Assembly (NCBI GenBank): GCA_951217055.1
Contig: OX578286.1
Location: 8,906,033 to 8,970,032, forward strand
Reading direction: 5' to 3'
DNA: 64,000 nucleotides
Source of the DNA: Gerris lacustris
Taxonomy: Eukaryota; Arthropoda; Insecta; Hemiptera; Gerridae
A program made the translations under genes and the position numbers. Below are positions 1 to 11,736 of this stretch, in pieces. How positions within the stretch are numbered: the first letter of the stretch is position 1; every line of letters begins with the position of its first letter. Under the pieces are notes generated by a model. It was not told the DNA's origin. It saw only the letters and a program-made list of their open reading frames with translations, and searched no databases.

Positions 1-110
1 GAATTTGACAAAAATAGGTTGTAAAAGCATAAAATCATTAAAGTATACGAAATAGGACGCGAGGAAGCTATGTGCCACACTAATTGGCACACTATTTTCA
101 TTTTTTGACC
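1..110 (+). mobile_element. Family A repeat, distal end only
   Basis: The sequence from AATTTGACAAAAATAGG to the conserved end GAGGAAGCTATGTGCCACAC followed by TAATTGGCA matches the end of the fuller family-A copies at 15795-16325 and 29150-29775. The rest lies outside the window. Confidence 0.75.
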
Positions 111-328
111 TAGTTAATGCCAATTTACCTAGTTGGGATAGGCAGCTTGTCTATACAGTGTATTACAGTCTTTAACTAAATCAATTTGGGTTCAAAACAA
201 GTTCTATATTATTATTCTACAAAATATATTAACTGTGTTAGTGTAACGTTATAAGTTTGAAGCCCAGATTACACAAAATGTATAAATGTAAAAAAAAATA
301 ATTTCCAAATGATTAGTTTCAATTATGT

Positions 329-330
<2 letters not shown>

Positions 331-412
<82 letters not shown>
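331..412. repeat. (AT)n microsatellite
   Basis: About 80 bp of uninterrupted alternating AT. Confidence 0.97.
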
Positions 413-415
<3 letters not shown>

Positions 416-944
416 CTTATATTTATTTGGCGTTTCGAGGTGATTTATTATTTAGTCGTATACATGATTTTAAATTAAATTTTACAAAATAAAAAACAAG
501 GTTGCACTGCGTTATTGATATTTGCGCAAATGAACAAGTTTTTTTTTTTTTTAATTCTTGTCCATTTGCTTTAAAATGACCTCACAAAAAGAAGGCTAGG
601 AGTCTAATACTACCTAATTACTTTGAGGACAATTCTAAGTAATTAATTTATTCTGTGGGCGTGTAGCGTGAATTGAATTACAAATCATATGCAAATTAGT
701 TCTGATACACTGAAATGTTTATTTATTTGATTTTATTATTATTATTATTTTTTTTTTACTCTCTTATTTTTATTACAAATGTATAGAGGAAGTATTGTGA
801 TTGGGTAAATTAAACTTTTTAAGGCGTTCTAAGCTGTTAAGACTTTATACGCAAGGGTATCATCTATGTAGGGAAAATTGCGTATTGCAAACATTGAAAT
901 GGAGTTATATTATACTATATATATCTTAATTATTATATAAAATA

Positions 945-2070
945 GTATATTACGCGTCTAGTGCGGAAAGTAGCATTTTTCATGCGAATGTGGAGTTTGC
1001 ACCCGAGCAACAGCGAGGGTAGTAAAACCACACGAGCAAAGCAAAATGCCGTTTTCGCACGAGTACTTTATCTACGATTGTTGGATTTTTATAATAAATA
1101 CAGAAAAAAATAGACTGCCAATTAGTGTGGCACAAAGCTTCCTCGCATCCTATCATGAACTATAACAATTATTGTTATATTGTTTATTTTGTAAAAACTA
1201 TTAATAGTTTTAGCGATCTTTAACACTTCAAAGCGGTGTCGCTGTTGGTTTTACTAAAAAATTGTATTTAAAAAAAATGTTTGTCTCATTGAATAGATGA
1301 AGTTAGATTTTTTCCCCGACCTAAAATTCCAATTTTAAATTTAAAGTTTTTGTTTACGCGAGCGTTGCTCGTGAACGCTTGGACAGATAACGTTGTCCAA
1401 CGAACTCATCCTGGGCATTGGTAAAATGAACATGTCTACCAAATTTCATCAAAATCGGTCGACATTTAATCAAGTTATCGTCGCACGTTTCATAATTCGC
1501 GGACACAGACCGACAGACAGACAGACAGAAAGACACGAGACCAAAAATGTTCCCTGATGTCTGAAACGGATTTCTGTCTTGGAATTTTTGAAATCGGAGG
1601 CATAAAAGTTTTTCGTTTTCAAAAGTGAACACAATGCTTCCGTTACCTTCGGTAAGCTCGGAAGCAATATTTAATAAACTTCCTGTATGTAAGTTCGTAT
1701 TTCTCTTTTGATAAAGATGACATTAATTCATTAGTTGTATTTTGTGCCGAATTAATTATTTCGGGAGACTTATTATTCTCCCCCATTTTCGTCATAATGA
1801 CATAAATCACATTGCTTTTCACTAAAAACTCGGTACAGACAGTTAATTATTAAACAAACAACAAATTAGATTTGTTAAATGTAAAAAAACTCGCTAATCG
1901 TGCGTTAAGGTGAAAAATTCTTCTTTTTTACCGTACTAGGGCGGAAAAAAAGGAATTATGAAACTCGCATGCGCAATGAATACAAGTACGAAAAGAATCA
2001 CTTTCTACGCATCTAAACAGAGATACAATGTTTATATTTCGTATCAATCGTAGATAAACTATTTTTTAAA
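945..2070 (+). mobile_element. Family G repeat, interrupted
   Basis: It begins at TATTACGCGTCTAGTGCGG, followed by GTTTGCACCCGAGC, and ends near TATCAATCGTAGATAAACTA. It matches family G at 33990-34570 (same strand) and 47393-48090 (opposite strand). Its two ends share the motif ATCTACGATTG in inverted arrangement, suggesting a DNA transposon with complex ends. The copy is split at 1111-1666 by family A material; the unoccupied site is visible at 34160-34170. No coding capacity is seen. Confidence 0.75.
1111..1666 (-). mobile_element. Family A element with an embedded family H fragment
   Basis: On this strand the family-A end TAGACTGCCAATTAGTGTGG begins the insertion and the hairpin end CTTCCGTTACCTTCGGTAAG with CTCGGAAG closes it. 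Between them, about 1190-1490 is not family A but family H in reverse (compare 33830-33960 and 34570-34640), so this is an insertion within an insertion. Reading frames seen here are antisense shadows of the repeat. Confidence 0.7.
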
Positions 2071-2104
2071 ATATTAACCTTCATTGTATTTTTCAACAAT
2101 TATT

Positions 2105-2306
2105 GTATGAAAGGCTGCTTATAGATTCGTTAACATGTATATTGTGTTACACTAAGTTATGTTATATACATATTTTTTGACTTATTAAAGCCAAAATGTA
2201 CCCTTCAAACGTACATGGTCTACTATTTGGCTGTAAGCTATTAAAAAAGCGGGGAATGGTATGAAAGGGTGCTTATAGATTCCTTAGCATGTTTATTTTG
2301 TTACAA
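2105..2306 (+). repeat. Tandem duplication of about 150 bp, second copy split by a MITE
   Basis: The block starting GTATGAAAGGCTGCTTATAG at 2105 recurs from 2258 and, after the inserted MITE, continues at 2926 with GTTATGTTGTGTATATATAA, matching 2155 onwards. The first copy therefore serves as the unoccupied-site reference for the MITE. Confidence 0.75.
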
Positions 2307-2308
2307 AT

Positions 2309-2925
2309 CCTTTAAGGAGATTGGTGGTTTGCCTGGAAAACCTCCCCCTTTTGCTCCGAATGGCGCACTACTGTTTTTTTCTAATTTCTAAAATTAGATT
2401 TGCAAATCTCATCTGTGGGATCAAGAATGGCCCCAGAAAATTATTTTTGAAAAAAATTCTAGCCTCCCCACCCATAAAAAAAATCAATGTTTTAAGGTGG
2501 TTTCTAGAAGATGCCTCCAATCAATTTGGGATTTGTACTTCTGATGACCTTGACAAAAATTATATTGCCTGTAAGGTTTGGTGGTTTACATCCTTAACCA
2601 CCTTAAAGTAGGTGGTTAACGGAATGAACCACCAAACCTCTAAGATAACGTAATTTATTAAATTTTCACAACTCAAGCTAAAAATCTGCAAATGACTCGA
2701 GAACGCTAATTATTTCTTATAAAAACTCAATATTAAATCAAAACTGGTAGTATAATAAGTATTTTGACAAAAATTCGCTCTAAGAAATTGCTTCTATGAG
2801 CCACAATAAAATAAAAACTGGAGACATGTCATCCAAAACACACGTGTAGAGATGGTCAGATGGTAAACCGCGGAAACCACCAATCCACTGTAACATTTTT
2901 TCTTTTTTGCCTGATCCTTAAAGGG
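2309..2925 (+). mobile_element. piggyBac-like MITE, copy 1
   Basis: About 617 bp bounded by inverted ends (CC)CTTTAAGGA ... TCCTTAAAGGG, with TTAA immediately on the right. It is the reverse complement of 50142-50756 over its whole length. Just inside the ends lie GATTGGTGGTTT motifs. CCC-starting inverted ends plus a TTAA target are hallmarks of piggyBac-type transposition. The left TTAA is decayed here (ACAAAT), so this copy is older or damaged. The 96-codon frame inside is not preserved as a gene in the sister copy. Non-autonomous. Confidence 0.82.
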
Positions 2926-2999
2926 TTAAGTTATGTTGTGTATATATAATTTGACATATTATACCCAAAATGTACCTTTGGAACATATTGGCAACCAAC

Positions 3000-3596
3000 C
3001 AATTACAACAATAACGAAAAATACCAATTAATAGTAATTGGTATTTTTCAAACTAAAAAAAAAACAAAAAAAAAAAAAAAAAAACTGAATGTACGTTAGA
3101 AAACGCAATCCTTTTCTGCGACATTTTTTTTTTTTTTTTTTTTTTTCTTTCTTTTTAAATTAAGCTTGTTAATATTTATTTTATTAAAGAAGAGAAATAT
3201 AAAGTAATTTTAAATAATAATCTTTGAAAGTTTTTTTTTGGGTAAAATCATTAAAGAAATAATTTTAATTTTTTGCTCCTTAACTTAAAAGACGAAGCGG
3301 ACCTCAAACAAAAAAAAAAAATGTTGAGAACAACTTTTTTTTTTTTTTTTTTTTAGAAAATTTCACTTTCGATTCAAGGTTGTTGGTCTGTAGGAGAGAC
3401 CGAGAGACCTGACCCCACCTTTTCAACTTCTAATTGATATGAGAGAGAAACATGAAAATAAAACTAATGAGAGAGTTGATCCTCAGAGAGATCCTTTTTA
3501 TGTTAATAAAAAATAATTTTTCAAGTCCATTCAACTCTTGCGGAGTTCAAGTTTATAAGGCTACAAAGACTGGGTGAGGCATATCATACTACATCC

Positions 3597-3599
<3 letters not shown>
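3000..3599. other. AT-rich stretch, no gene seen
   Basis: Contains several poly(A)/poly(T) runs (3056-3083, 3125-3147, 3337-3354) but no recognisable gene or repeat end. Confidence 0.6.

Positions 3600-3672
<73 letters not shown>
3600..3672. repeat. (AT)n microsatellite
   Basis: About 70 bp of alternating AT. Confidence 0.97.
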
Positions 3673-3675
<3 letters not shown>

Positions 3676-3960
3676 CACATCTGGTTTTAGTTCTTTCTAG
3701 CTTGAAGTTCACGTTCTAGACTACATATCATATATATATTGCAGTTATAAATGCTTTTATTTTACCATATAAACAAGTAGTGATAATTATGTTCCTATTA
3801 ATAGATTTTATAATACTATAAACACATCCTTGTATGCTTGAATAGTTAATGCACGTATGATCTGCATTTTAGCAATTTAACTTATTGTGTTCTTTTTTTG
3901 TATCACTATGTCACTATCGATGTCATTTTTATTTATCCCTTAAATGTTCTTTGGTACTTC

Positions 3961-4485
3961 CTTAGAATAATACTATATATAGAAGGAGCATAGAATCGGA
4001 ATCCTAAGCAATTACTGATAAGAGACTGAAGCCAACTTTTGCCGAGAGGTTGTGTCCTTAATACCAGGCTGCCAACATAACAACACTCATTTTTTTCATT
4101 TAAACAGGAGAAGGTTGGCCATGCTTTAGTAACTATTCAAGCCCGCTCACAAACATCAAGAAGACAAAACCCTGCCATTGGCTATTGTTTACGTTTCACT
4201 CTGACGTCATTTTTTACAACTCGCCTAGCATGATATAATAAACTTTTTTTTTTTTAGCATATTTCAAGCTAAAATAAGAGAAAACTCAAAAAAAAATATT
4301 ACAATAAACTAAACTGGCTATCAATAATTATAATTTAATAACAAATTAAATTATAACACCGAAGGCAAATAATTTTAGAGTTATGACGTCACAAATTACA
4401 AAAATGAATTTTTTGAACGCGGATAGGGACACAACCAAAGTTGGCTTCAATGTTATCAGTGATCTATATATTGCATTATTCTAAG
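3961..4485. mobile_element. 525-bp foldback MITE with 8-bp target duplication
   Basis: Ends CTTAGAATAAT and ATTATTCTAAG are inverted repeats, and further homology (GAAGCCAACTTT, GTTGTGTCC) extends the arms to about 100 bp. GGTACTTC lies immediately on both sides (3953-3960 and 4486-4493) as a perfect 8-bp target-site duplication. The target is the first 8 bp of a family-C MITE, so this is a transposon in a transposon. An 8-bp duplication fits hAT-type transposition, but no transposase is present to confirm the superfamily. Confidence 0.88.
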
Positions 4486-4722
4486 GGTACTTCTTTAGAT
4501 TGTTACTCCCCTATGTTGCTTTAGAATAAAAAATGACTTTGACTAAATAACAACTAAGAGAAAGGGATGTTTAGTCAAATGGCACTTTGGGACAAATGAG
4601 TATCCCACTTCTGTTTTGAAAAGGGGAGTAACAGTCTAAAGAAGAACTTTCCGTACACCTTCTTTAGATTGTTACTTCCCTCTGTTTCTTTATAAGGGGA
4701 GTAAAGAATCTAAAGAAGTGTC
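4486..4722 (+). mobile_element. Family C MITE inserted in the minisatellite
   Basis: Ends are GGTACTTCTTTAGATTG and CTAAAGAAGTGTC (inverted). Left flank TGTTCTTT (3945-3952, displaced by the foldback) and right flank TATTCATT (4723-4730) correspond to the same 8 bp of the array unit, with two changes, and the array continues as GATACGAGG. Family C therefore makes an 8-bp target duplication. Confidence 0.87.
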
Positions 4723-6174
4723 TATTCATTGATACGAGGTCTCATTGGGTCACTATCGATGTCTTGTTTCATTCTCTCTACAATAAATGTTCTTTGATGC
4801 GAGGTCTCACTGTGTCAATATCGATGTCTTGTTTCTTTCTCTCTACAATAAATGTTCTTTGATGCGAGGTCTCACTGTGTCAATATCGATGTCTTGTTTC
4901 TTTCTCTCTACAATAAATGTTCTTTGATGCGAGGTCTCACTGTGTCAATATCGATGTCTTGTTTCTTTCTCTCTAGAATATATGTTCTTTGATACGAGGT
5001 CTCACTGTGTCAATATCAATGTCTTGTTTCATTCTCTCTACAATAAATGTTCTTTGATACGAGGTCTTACTGTGTCAATATCGATATCTTTTTTCTTTCT
5101 CTCTACAATAAATGTTCTTTGATATGAGGTTTCACTGTGTCACTATCGATATCTTGTTTCTTTCTCTCTACAATAAATGTTCTTTGATGCGAGGTCTCAC
5201 TGTGTCAATATCGATGTCTTGTTTCTTTCTCTCTACAATAAATGTTCTTTGATACGAGATCTCAATATGTCACTATCGATATCTTGTTTCTTTCTCTCTA
5301 CAGTAAATGTTCTTTGATACGAAATCTCACTATGTCACTATCGATATCTTGTTTCTTTCTCTCTACAGTAAATGTTCTTTGATACGAGATCTCACTATGT
5401 CACTATCGATATCTTGTGTCTTTCTCTCTACAATAAATGTTCTTTGATGCGAGGTCTCACTGTGTCACTATCGATATCTTCTTTATTTCTAATCAGAATG
5501 TTCTTTGATACTAGGTCTCACTGTGTCACTATCGATATCTTCTTTATTTCTCACCGGAAATGTTCTTTGATACGAGGTCTTATTGTGTCAACATCGATTC
5601 CTGGTTTAGTTCTCCCATGTAAATGATATCGTTAGGTATTTAAAGTGCTAGAGAACTGTCCTAACTAATAATTACTTTGCTTATCTTTCTGAGAAACTAA
5701 TACAAATTTAAAAAAAAAAACTCAACAAAGAACTTAAATATGAGATACTTTTTTTTCCTCTTACAAAATAAAGTATAACGTTGGTGGCTTACTATAAAGT
5801 AAGTAACGTATAAAAATGGAGAAAGAGAGAGTAGATTATCTCAAAAAAAATAATATCATACTTTAATGAAAAGGGAAAGCTGACTGGATTATGATACTTT
5901 AGATGAAAGAAAAGCATAAAGTTTTAAAATCATAGAGACAATTACTTTACTAACCTCAAGGCAGATTAGTAGATCTCTTTCTAACGATGATGACTTCTAA
6001 CTCGCAAATATGACTTTGGTTGTGATGCTTATGTATGCTTTCTATGCAGACTGGCTCAATTCTACTGCGTTTTTAAAATATATAGTGTTCCTAGATCGGG
6101 TGTTCAGATACGTGTAATGAAAAAAAAAATATAATAATAAACGAATAAAAGTCACTCCTCAAAAAAATCCCCTG

Positions 6175-6288
6175 CTTCTTTATTTATAAAGGGAGAAACA
6201 GTCTAAAGAAGAACATTCCGTACACCTTCTTTAGATTGTTACTCCCCTCTGTTTTTCTTATAAGAGGTGTTACAATCTAAAGAAATGC
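6175..6288 (+). mobile_element. Family C MITE, hairpin-module fragment
   Basis: Contains the paired segments ACAGTCTAAAGAAGAACATT and CTTCTTTAGATTGTTACTCC with GTGTTACAATCTAAAG; one end is missing. Confidence 0.8.
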
Positions 6289-6310
6289 TTTAAGATTTAT
6301 AGTATTACTT

Positions 6311-6875
6311 TTTTTACTTTCTCATATAAAGAGAAAGTATTGTGATGGCGCGAAAATTCGATTTTGAGATTTTGATGGATTTACACGTTTTGAGGTCCCC
6401 TGAGTCCAAAAAAGTGTGTTTTAAAAAATGTCTGTCCATTGTCTGTCGTCTGTGCAGACGCCTTGAGCCTACACTGCTGGGCCGATTTTGAAGAAATTTG
6501 GCATACATGTTCAGAAAAATCATACCCCGAGGCGAAATCGAGAAATGAATTTTTGCTCTAAATTTGGGGGCGCTACCCTCCAAAAACTCTGAAAAAACGA
6601 GAAGAAAAATTATTTCACGAAAACGGTTCCGACGATTTTGCTTAAAATATTCTAAAATGTAGTCCATTTGAATACGAATCCAACGATATAAGCCCTTTTC
6701 CAGGGAAAAATCCCGCCCAGGAGAAGTTTCTTGATGAAATGTTCAATAATATTTAAATGTACATTTGAAAACTAATAAATGGAAACACTGGGCAAAGTAA
6801 TTATAAATTTGTATATGAGAAAGTTTGTCTGAGTTGTCTCGGACCAATTTTTTCAAACTGTACCCTGTGCCTGTA
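6311..6875 (+). mobile_element. Family B repeat, near full length
   Basis: Starts with the perfect hairpin CTTTCTC-ATATAAA-GAGAAAG, then AGTATTGTGATGGCGCGAAA, a GTCTGTC-rich stretch, and GAAATTTGGCATACATGTTC. It is the reverse complement of the copy at 52870-53480 and parallel to 54562-55160. The end is a conserved TTTGTCTGAGTTGTCTCGGA block. A hairpin at one end plus an internal GTCT-type microsatellite recalls Helentron-associated elements of insects; that assignment is inference. The frames read here are not conserved as protein between copies. Confidence 0.75.
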
Positions 6876-7129
6876 ATTTTTACCGTGATAAGTACAATTT
6901 TCTAAAATGATACAAGAAAAAACTAAACCAATTTTTTACTATTTAAGAAACAAGTTTTCTTCATAATTCTTTTAGGTCTTATTCTAAATATATTTCGAAA
7001 ATATATTTCGAATAAAAATGTCAAAAATCTAATTTATAAAATCTCCATTCCCTGTCATTTTTTCATTCTTAAATAGTCAAAATTTGGTCCAGTTTCCTCT
7101 AATATGATTTTAGTTTTTTTTTTTTGGAA

Positions 7130-7510
7130 ACAGGTGTTCATCCTAATTTTTTTCGGCACTCCAAGTTTCATTCGAATCAGATAAGTACTTTTGAAGTCAG
7201 ATGTAAATAAATGTATGTTTGTGCCCATGTGGAACAATTGAGCGCGCAGAAGGTTGAAACTTATATGGGACCAACAATGAGCTAATTATGACCCACCATA
7301 CAAATTTCATTAAAATCAGACGGTTAGTTTTTAAGATATTATGGTTAGCAAAAATTGAGCGACAGACTGACAGACAGACACGGAACCAAAAATGTTCCCT
7401 GATGTCTGAAACGGATTTCTGCCTTGGGAATTTTTGAAATCAGAGACAAAATAATTTTGTTCTTCAGAACGATCACATAGCTTCTGTTACCTTCGGTAAG
7501 CTCGGTAGCA
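7130..7510 (-). mobile_element. Family A repeat, partial
   Basis: Reverse orientation; carries the GACAGACAGACA tract, GTTCCCTGATGTCTGAAACG and the end hairpin TTACCTTCGGTAAGCTCGG. The distal GAGGAAGC end is missing. Confidence 0.82.
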
Positions 7511-7803
7511 AAAGGTTAATGTACTTTTGACTAGAAGGATGTACATGTGTACCGTACTCTAAATAAAAAACGAAAGTATCTTAAAATGAAGAGGTTGTTT
7601 TAGTAGTTATAAAAGGTAAAGTAGAGTGCAGTGTTACTCTAACATACTTAAACAGTACGTGAAGTAACTCAAGTGTAACACCAGCCTCGCAAGATAGCAA
7701 CTTCCTAACCTCCTTCCTAAACAGGCAACTCATTGTTTAACAAGAATAACCGTAACGTAATCAAAAGAGAACGGACCAGCTGTAAGAGTTTAATATACTT
7801 TTC

Positions 7804-8485
7804 ATCCAGAAGGGAGAAAACATTAACTTTCCACCCTACGTTATAGGGAGGAAAGGATCCCATTACAGCCTAGTTGTGAAAATCGTGGCGGAAAGTAGAA
7901 ATCGTGGCGGAAAGTAAAAATCGTGGTGGAAAGTAACAGTAGAGCCAACTTATTATTGTTTAAAATTCAGGGTTGCCTGTTTTGTAACTAGTAGCAGTTT
8001 ATTTTTAACTGAATGACTCGACTGCTTTTTTAAAAAAATATTAGAGAGTTTAAATAACACGTACTTTTGATTGCAGTGATGCTTTAATTTTTATCGTCAT
8101 TTTAAAATGTCTTATGACTTCATAATTGATTTTAAAAGACAAGACTTATACGAAAGAGGTAGGTTACGTCTAATCAGGTTATATTTATGTTTTTGATTTC
8201 TCGTATTTTAGGGTCAAACCCAAATAAATTAAATATCATTCAGCTAGTCATTTTGTAGTATTAGTACATTTAGTACATTTGAATTATTATTAGAGTTACA
8301 TAGTTATAGAAAGTCATTATAGAAATCAAATAAAACATAGATGTTATAAAACTTTTTCTTTTGCTATTAAAAGTCATTTTTTAAATTAAAGGAACAAAAA
8401 TTTGTAAATTTAGTTATTAATACCTAAATAAATAGATAAATCGAAATCGTAGGTTTTATTTGTGTTGATTTTCTCCCTTCTAGAG
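7804..8485. mobile_element. Possible TIR element with 15-bp inverted ends
   Basis: CCAGAAGGGAGAAAA near 7805 is matched inverted by TTTTCTCCCTTCTAG near 8469. Inside lies a short 18-19 bp tandem motif ATCGTGGCGGAAAGTA repeated three times (7877-7940). No target duplication or second copy was seen, so the call is tentative. Confidence 0.4.
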
Positions 8486-8505
8486 GAAAAATCTTGTACG
8501 TACCA

Positions 8506-8640
8506 CAGGAGGAAAAAGTCATAGCACCCTCGCTATAATTAACTCCCTCGGCTACGCCTCGGGATTAAACTTCATGGTTCCCTCGGCTGCGCCTCAGGAA
8601 CCAACCAAAACGCTCAGGGTGTAATGACTTTGTTTCCTCC
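8506..8640. mobile_element. Small GC-rich foldback MITE
   Basis: GGAGGAAAAAGTCATAGCACC and, inverted, GGTGTAATGACTTTGTTTCC form about 25-bp imperfect ends. The interior contains GGTTCC...GGAACC and CCCTCGGCTACGCCTCGGG hairpins and is much more GC-rich than its surroundings. Confidence 0.55.
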
Positions 8641-8667
8641 CTTGGTGCGTAAATAACTGTTAGTTCA

Positions 8668-8691
8668 TGTAATAATAATAATAATAATAAT
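8668..8691 (+). repeat. (AAT)n microsatellite
   Basis: Short run of AAT units at 8670-8690. Confidence 0.8.
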
Positions 8692-8854
8692 CGTTTATTT
8701 TTTTAACCAATAAATTTGATACAACATAAACATTTGTAACAAAACGGTACAGCCTTGGTCAGTGGACCATCAGGCGAATTAGTTCATGTAGTAGTTCGCA
8801 TATGTTGGAATATAAAATATAATGATTATTAATGCTTGTTTGATGCGAGGATCT

Positions 8855-9367
8855 AGATATGTTTGCTTCCGAGCTTACCAAAGGTAATGGAAGCTATGTT
8901 CGTTCTAAAGAACATTTTTTGTTATGTCTCTGATTTCAATAATTCCAAGAAAGAAATCCGTTACAGACACCAGGGAACATTTAGGGATCCGTGTCTGTCT
9001 GTCGGTTAGTTGCGAACCAACATACTATCTTAAAAACTATCTCATCCAAATTTAATGGCATTTTGGATGGCTATTAGCCTATTGTTGGTCCCATATAAGT
9101 TTCAACCTTCAGACCTTTGTTTGTCTTCCACAAGCACACAAACATACCTTTATTTACACCTCTATCTTCAAAAGTACTCATCTGATTTTTTTTTTTTGTA
9201 AATGAAATTTGTACGGTTTGTCGAAAGTAGCCCGCTCTTTAAATTTTGCTTACCCAATTGTTACTTTTATCCACGAAAAAAATCAAAACAATATTGACAA
9301 TAATAGGTTGTATTAAATTATTAAAATATGGAGGTACGAAGTAGGAGCGAGGAAGCTATGTGCAACA
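8855..9367 (+). mobile_element. Family A repeat, near full length
   Basis: Runs from the hairpin GCTTCCGAGCTTACC-AAAGGTAATGGAAG through CCGTGTCTGTCTGTCGG, CCATATAAGTTTCAACC and ACAAACATACCTTTATTTAC to GAGCGAGGAAGCTATGTGC. The last few terminal bases are altered. Confidence 0.82.
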
Positions 9368-9371
9368 AAAA

Positions 9372-9574
9372 AATAATATAAATGACTTTAACTAAATAAC
9401 TATTAAGGCAAAGGGATGTTTAGTCCAATGTACTACTTTTACTTTTGGACAAAGGAATATTACACTTTTGTTTTTATAAGGAGAGTAACAGTCTAAATAA
9501 GAATATTCCGTACACCTTCTTTAGATTGTTACTCCCTTCTGTTTTTTTATAAGGGGAGTAACAGTCTAAATAAG
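9372..9574 (+). mobile_element. Family C MITE, 5' part missing
   Basis: Shares the body GACTTTAACTAAATAACTAT, GACAAAGGAATATTACAC and the hairpin module, ending GTCTAAATAAGTGCC. It begins directly after the family-A copy, so the junction may have removed its first end. Confidence 0.8.
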
Positions 9575-10249
9575 TGCCGGTGAATTTTGCTAACACAACC
9601 CTCTGTTTATGTGATAGTAAAAACTAATTTTCGTTAAGATTATATTTTTTTATCATTTGACGTCATAAGAATATACAAAAAAATCTACTTCCATCCTTAA
9701 TTATTTCTTTCAAACATATACTTAATATTTATCTTATAATTTCAAGATATTTGACCGAGTTTTTCAAATTAAAAATTAAATTTCTTACACACAAAAAAAT
9801 AAAATAAATATTAGTTTGTTTGAAACTCCCAACCTTTCATTTTTTTCTTAATATCATACCAAAAAAATAAGAGATTCGATCTGAGAATTATAAGTAGGAA
9901 AAAAATTTGAAATTCCGAAAAATATAAAACGCTTTAGGGTATGAAAATAGTAGTTAAGTAGGTTTTTTTAAAATCAGCGAAATCTGAAAATATAATAACA
10001 AAATTAGGTCTCAGATAAATGGAGAAATGAAAACTGTTATTAAAGTGTCTCCAACCATTCATTTGGTTTTAGCTGGTTTTTCAAACAGAAGTAGCTACTG
10101 TTGGATTAAAGTTTAGAGTTTAGAGTAATCATGAAATCCCGGATCTTTCCGTTGTCAATTGTATCTCTATGAGTGTAAGGGTATGGCCTGAGTTCAGAGT
10201 CTGAATCAGCATTCAGATACTGAAAACAGGCGCCTGAATTGAACAGGGT

Positions 10250-10550
10250 TGAATAGATATAGGTGTAAATTTGTTTGTGTGTGAGTGGATGGGAAACGAA
10301 TGGGCGCAGAAGGTTGAAATTTATATTATAGGATTAATAATGGAATAATTATACAAATGTCATAAAAATTGGGCGATTAGTTTTTGCGATATGTTGATTC
10401 GCAAAAATTTAATGACAGATAGACACATAACCAAAAATGTTCCTGACTCAAACTGATTTCTGTTTTGGAATGTTTAAAATCGGAGGCATAGAAAATGTTC
10501 GTTCTTAAGATCGATCACATAGCTTCCATTACCTTCGGTAAGGTAAAATA
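10250..10550 (-). mobile_element. Family A repeat, partial and diverged
   Basis: Reverse orientation with GGGCGCAGAAGGTTGAAA, GACAGATAGACACATAACC and CTTCCATTACCTTCGGTAAG. Confidence 0.75.
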
Positions 10551-11427
10551 TAAGAAAACAATAACTAATGAGAATCTGAGGCAAGAATGATCTTAAACAT
10601 ATTACGGTAGAGTCTCTGATTCCATTTGCCTGATTCCATTATGGCGCACCCTGCTTTAACTACACTGTTTAATTGTCACGCTTATTTCCGGAATCTGAAC
10701 CTGATGCGGAACCAGCATGCACTGAGGCAAAACCCTTAAGTCCTAGAGCAACTCCAAATGAGTTCATGATTCATGTTCTAGAGTTCAATCGGTCAACTCA
10801 AGCTGTGACCCCATGAACTATCATAAAAATGCTTATAATATTAAGATCTAAATTTGAGATATTTCATCCATTGAAAAACGGTCACCAGAAGAACCAATTC
10901 TTCATTTTGTAAATACATATATAAAATAATGTTTACCGAACAAATTTTACGATAATAACTCAATTCTCTTTAAAGTATAACCATTTAAGACGTAAGAATA
11001 TTTCGCAATATAAAAAAGCAATAAATTCTTTAACTTTATGTTTTGAGGGTTCTTTTTTCACTAAAAAAGCAGAAAATCGTGAGATTGGCTCTTATTTTTT
11101 TTTAGTTGTGCGACTTTTTTTTCTTCTTCTTCTTCAGTGTATCTTGTTACAAGGTGATGGGGTTTAAGAGTTTGTCCATAAGAAGACATCCCGTGACTTT
11201 AACTTGGTAGATTCCAGTGTCTTTAACGAGGAGTTCCCACGAACAACCTCTTCAAGACATGATCAGGATGATTTAAACGAATAAAAATAAATAACTATTA
11301 TACAAAGAGATGTTGAAAGGGAACTAACTGACCTCGCGCTTATAAAAATAACGAGAACTTGGTTTTATTTAATTAAGATAGTAAATTCTAATAATGTTAT
11401 TAAGTAATGAAGATCATATAAATTTGT

Positions 11428-11587
11428 TGGCCCTTCTTTAGACTGTTACTCCCCTTATAAAAGCAGAAGTGAGATATTCCTTTGGCCCAAAGTACATAAG
11501 ACTAAACATCTCTTTTTCTTAGTAGTTATTTAGTCAAAGACATTTTTATTCTAAAATAACATAGGGAGTAACAATCTAAAGCAGTAC
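11428..11587 (-). mobile_element. Family C MITE, truncated
   Basis: CCTTCTTTAGACTGTTACTC to GGGAGTAACAATCTAAAGC with the conserved body between, in reverse orientation to the copy at 11737. The hairpin module is absent. Confidence 0.82.
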
Positions 11588-11736
11588 CAGTTTGTCGGTC
11601 TTATTAGACTAATAAAAGTTCTTCACCATACCGTGGTTCATGATTCAGTGACTAAAGATTTCGAAGTTTTGCTTCCATTGCAGGAAGCTTTTTCAGGTGT
11701 GAATCAACTCTATACTTAAAGCAACAAATCTAACAC

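Larger units (their letters stand above)
3898..5612 (+). repeat. 65-bp minisatellite, interrupted by two nested MITEs
   Basis: Units contain TGTTCTTTGATGCGAGGTCT, CACTGTGTC, ATCGATGTCTTG and TTTCTCTCTACAATAAA with a 65-bp period. One degenerate unit lies at 3898-3952, the array resumes at 4731 and runs about 13 more units to 5612. Frames across it are repeat artefacts. Confidence 0.93.

Noticed and set aside
1354..1667. 65-92 codon minus-strand frames
   Set aside because: Antisense reading of family A/H repeat ends; frames are not kept in other copies.
4731..5612. CRISPR array
   Set aside because: Repeats are directly adjacent with no unique spacers, and the sequence is clearly eukaryotic; the same applies to the other tandem arrays.
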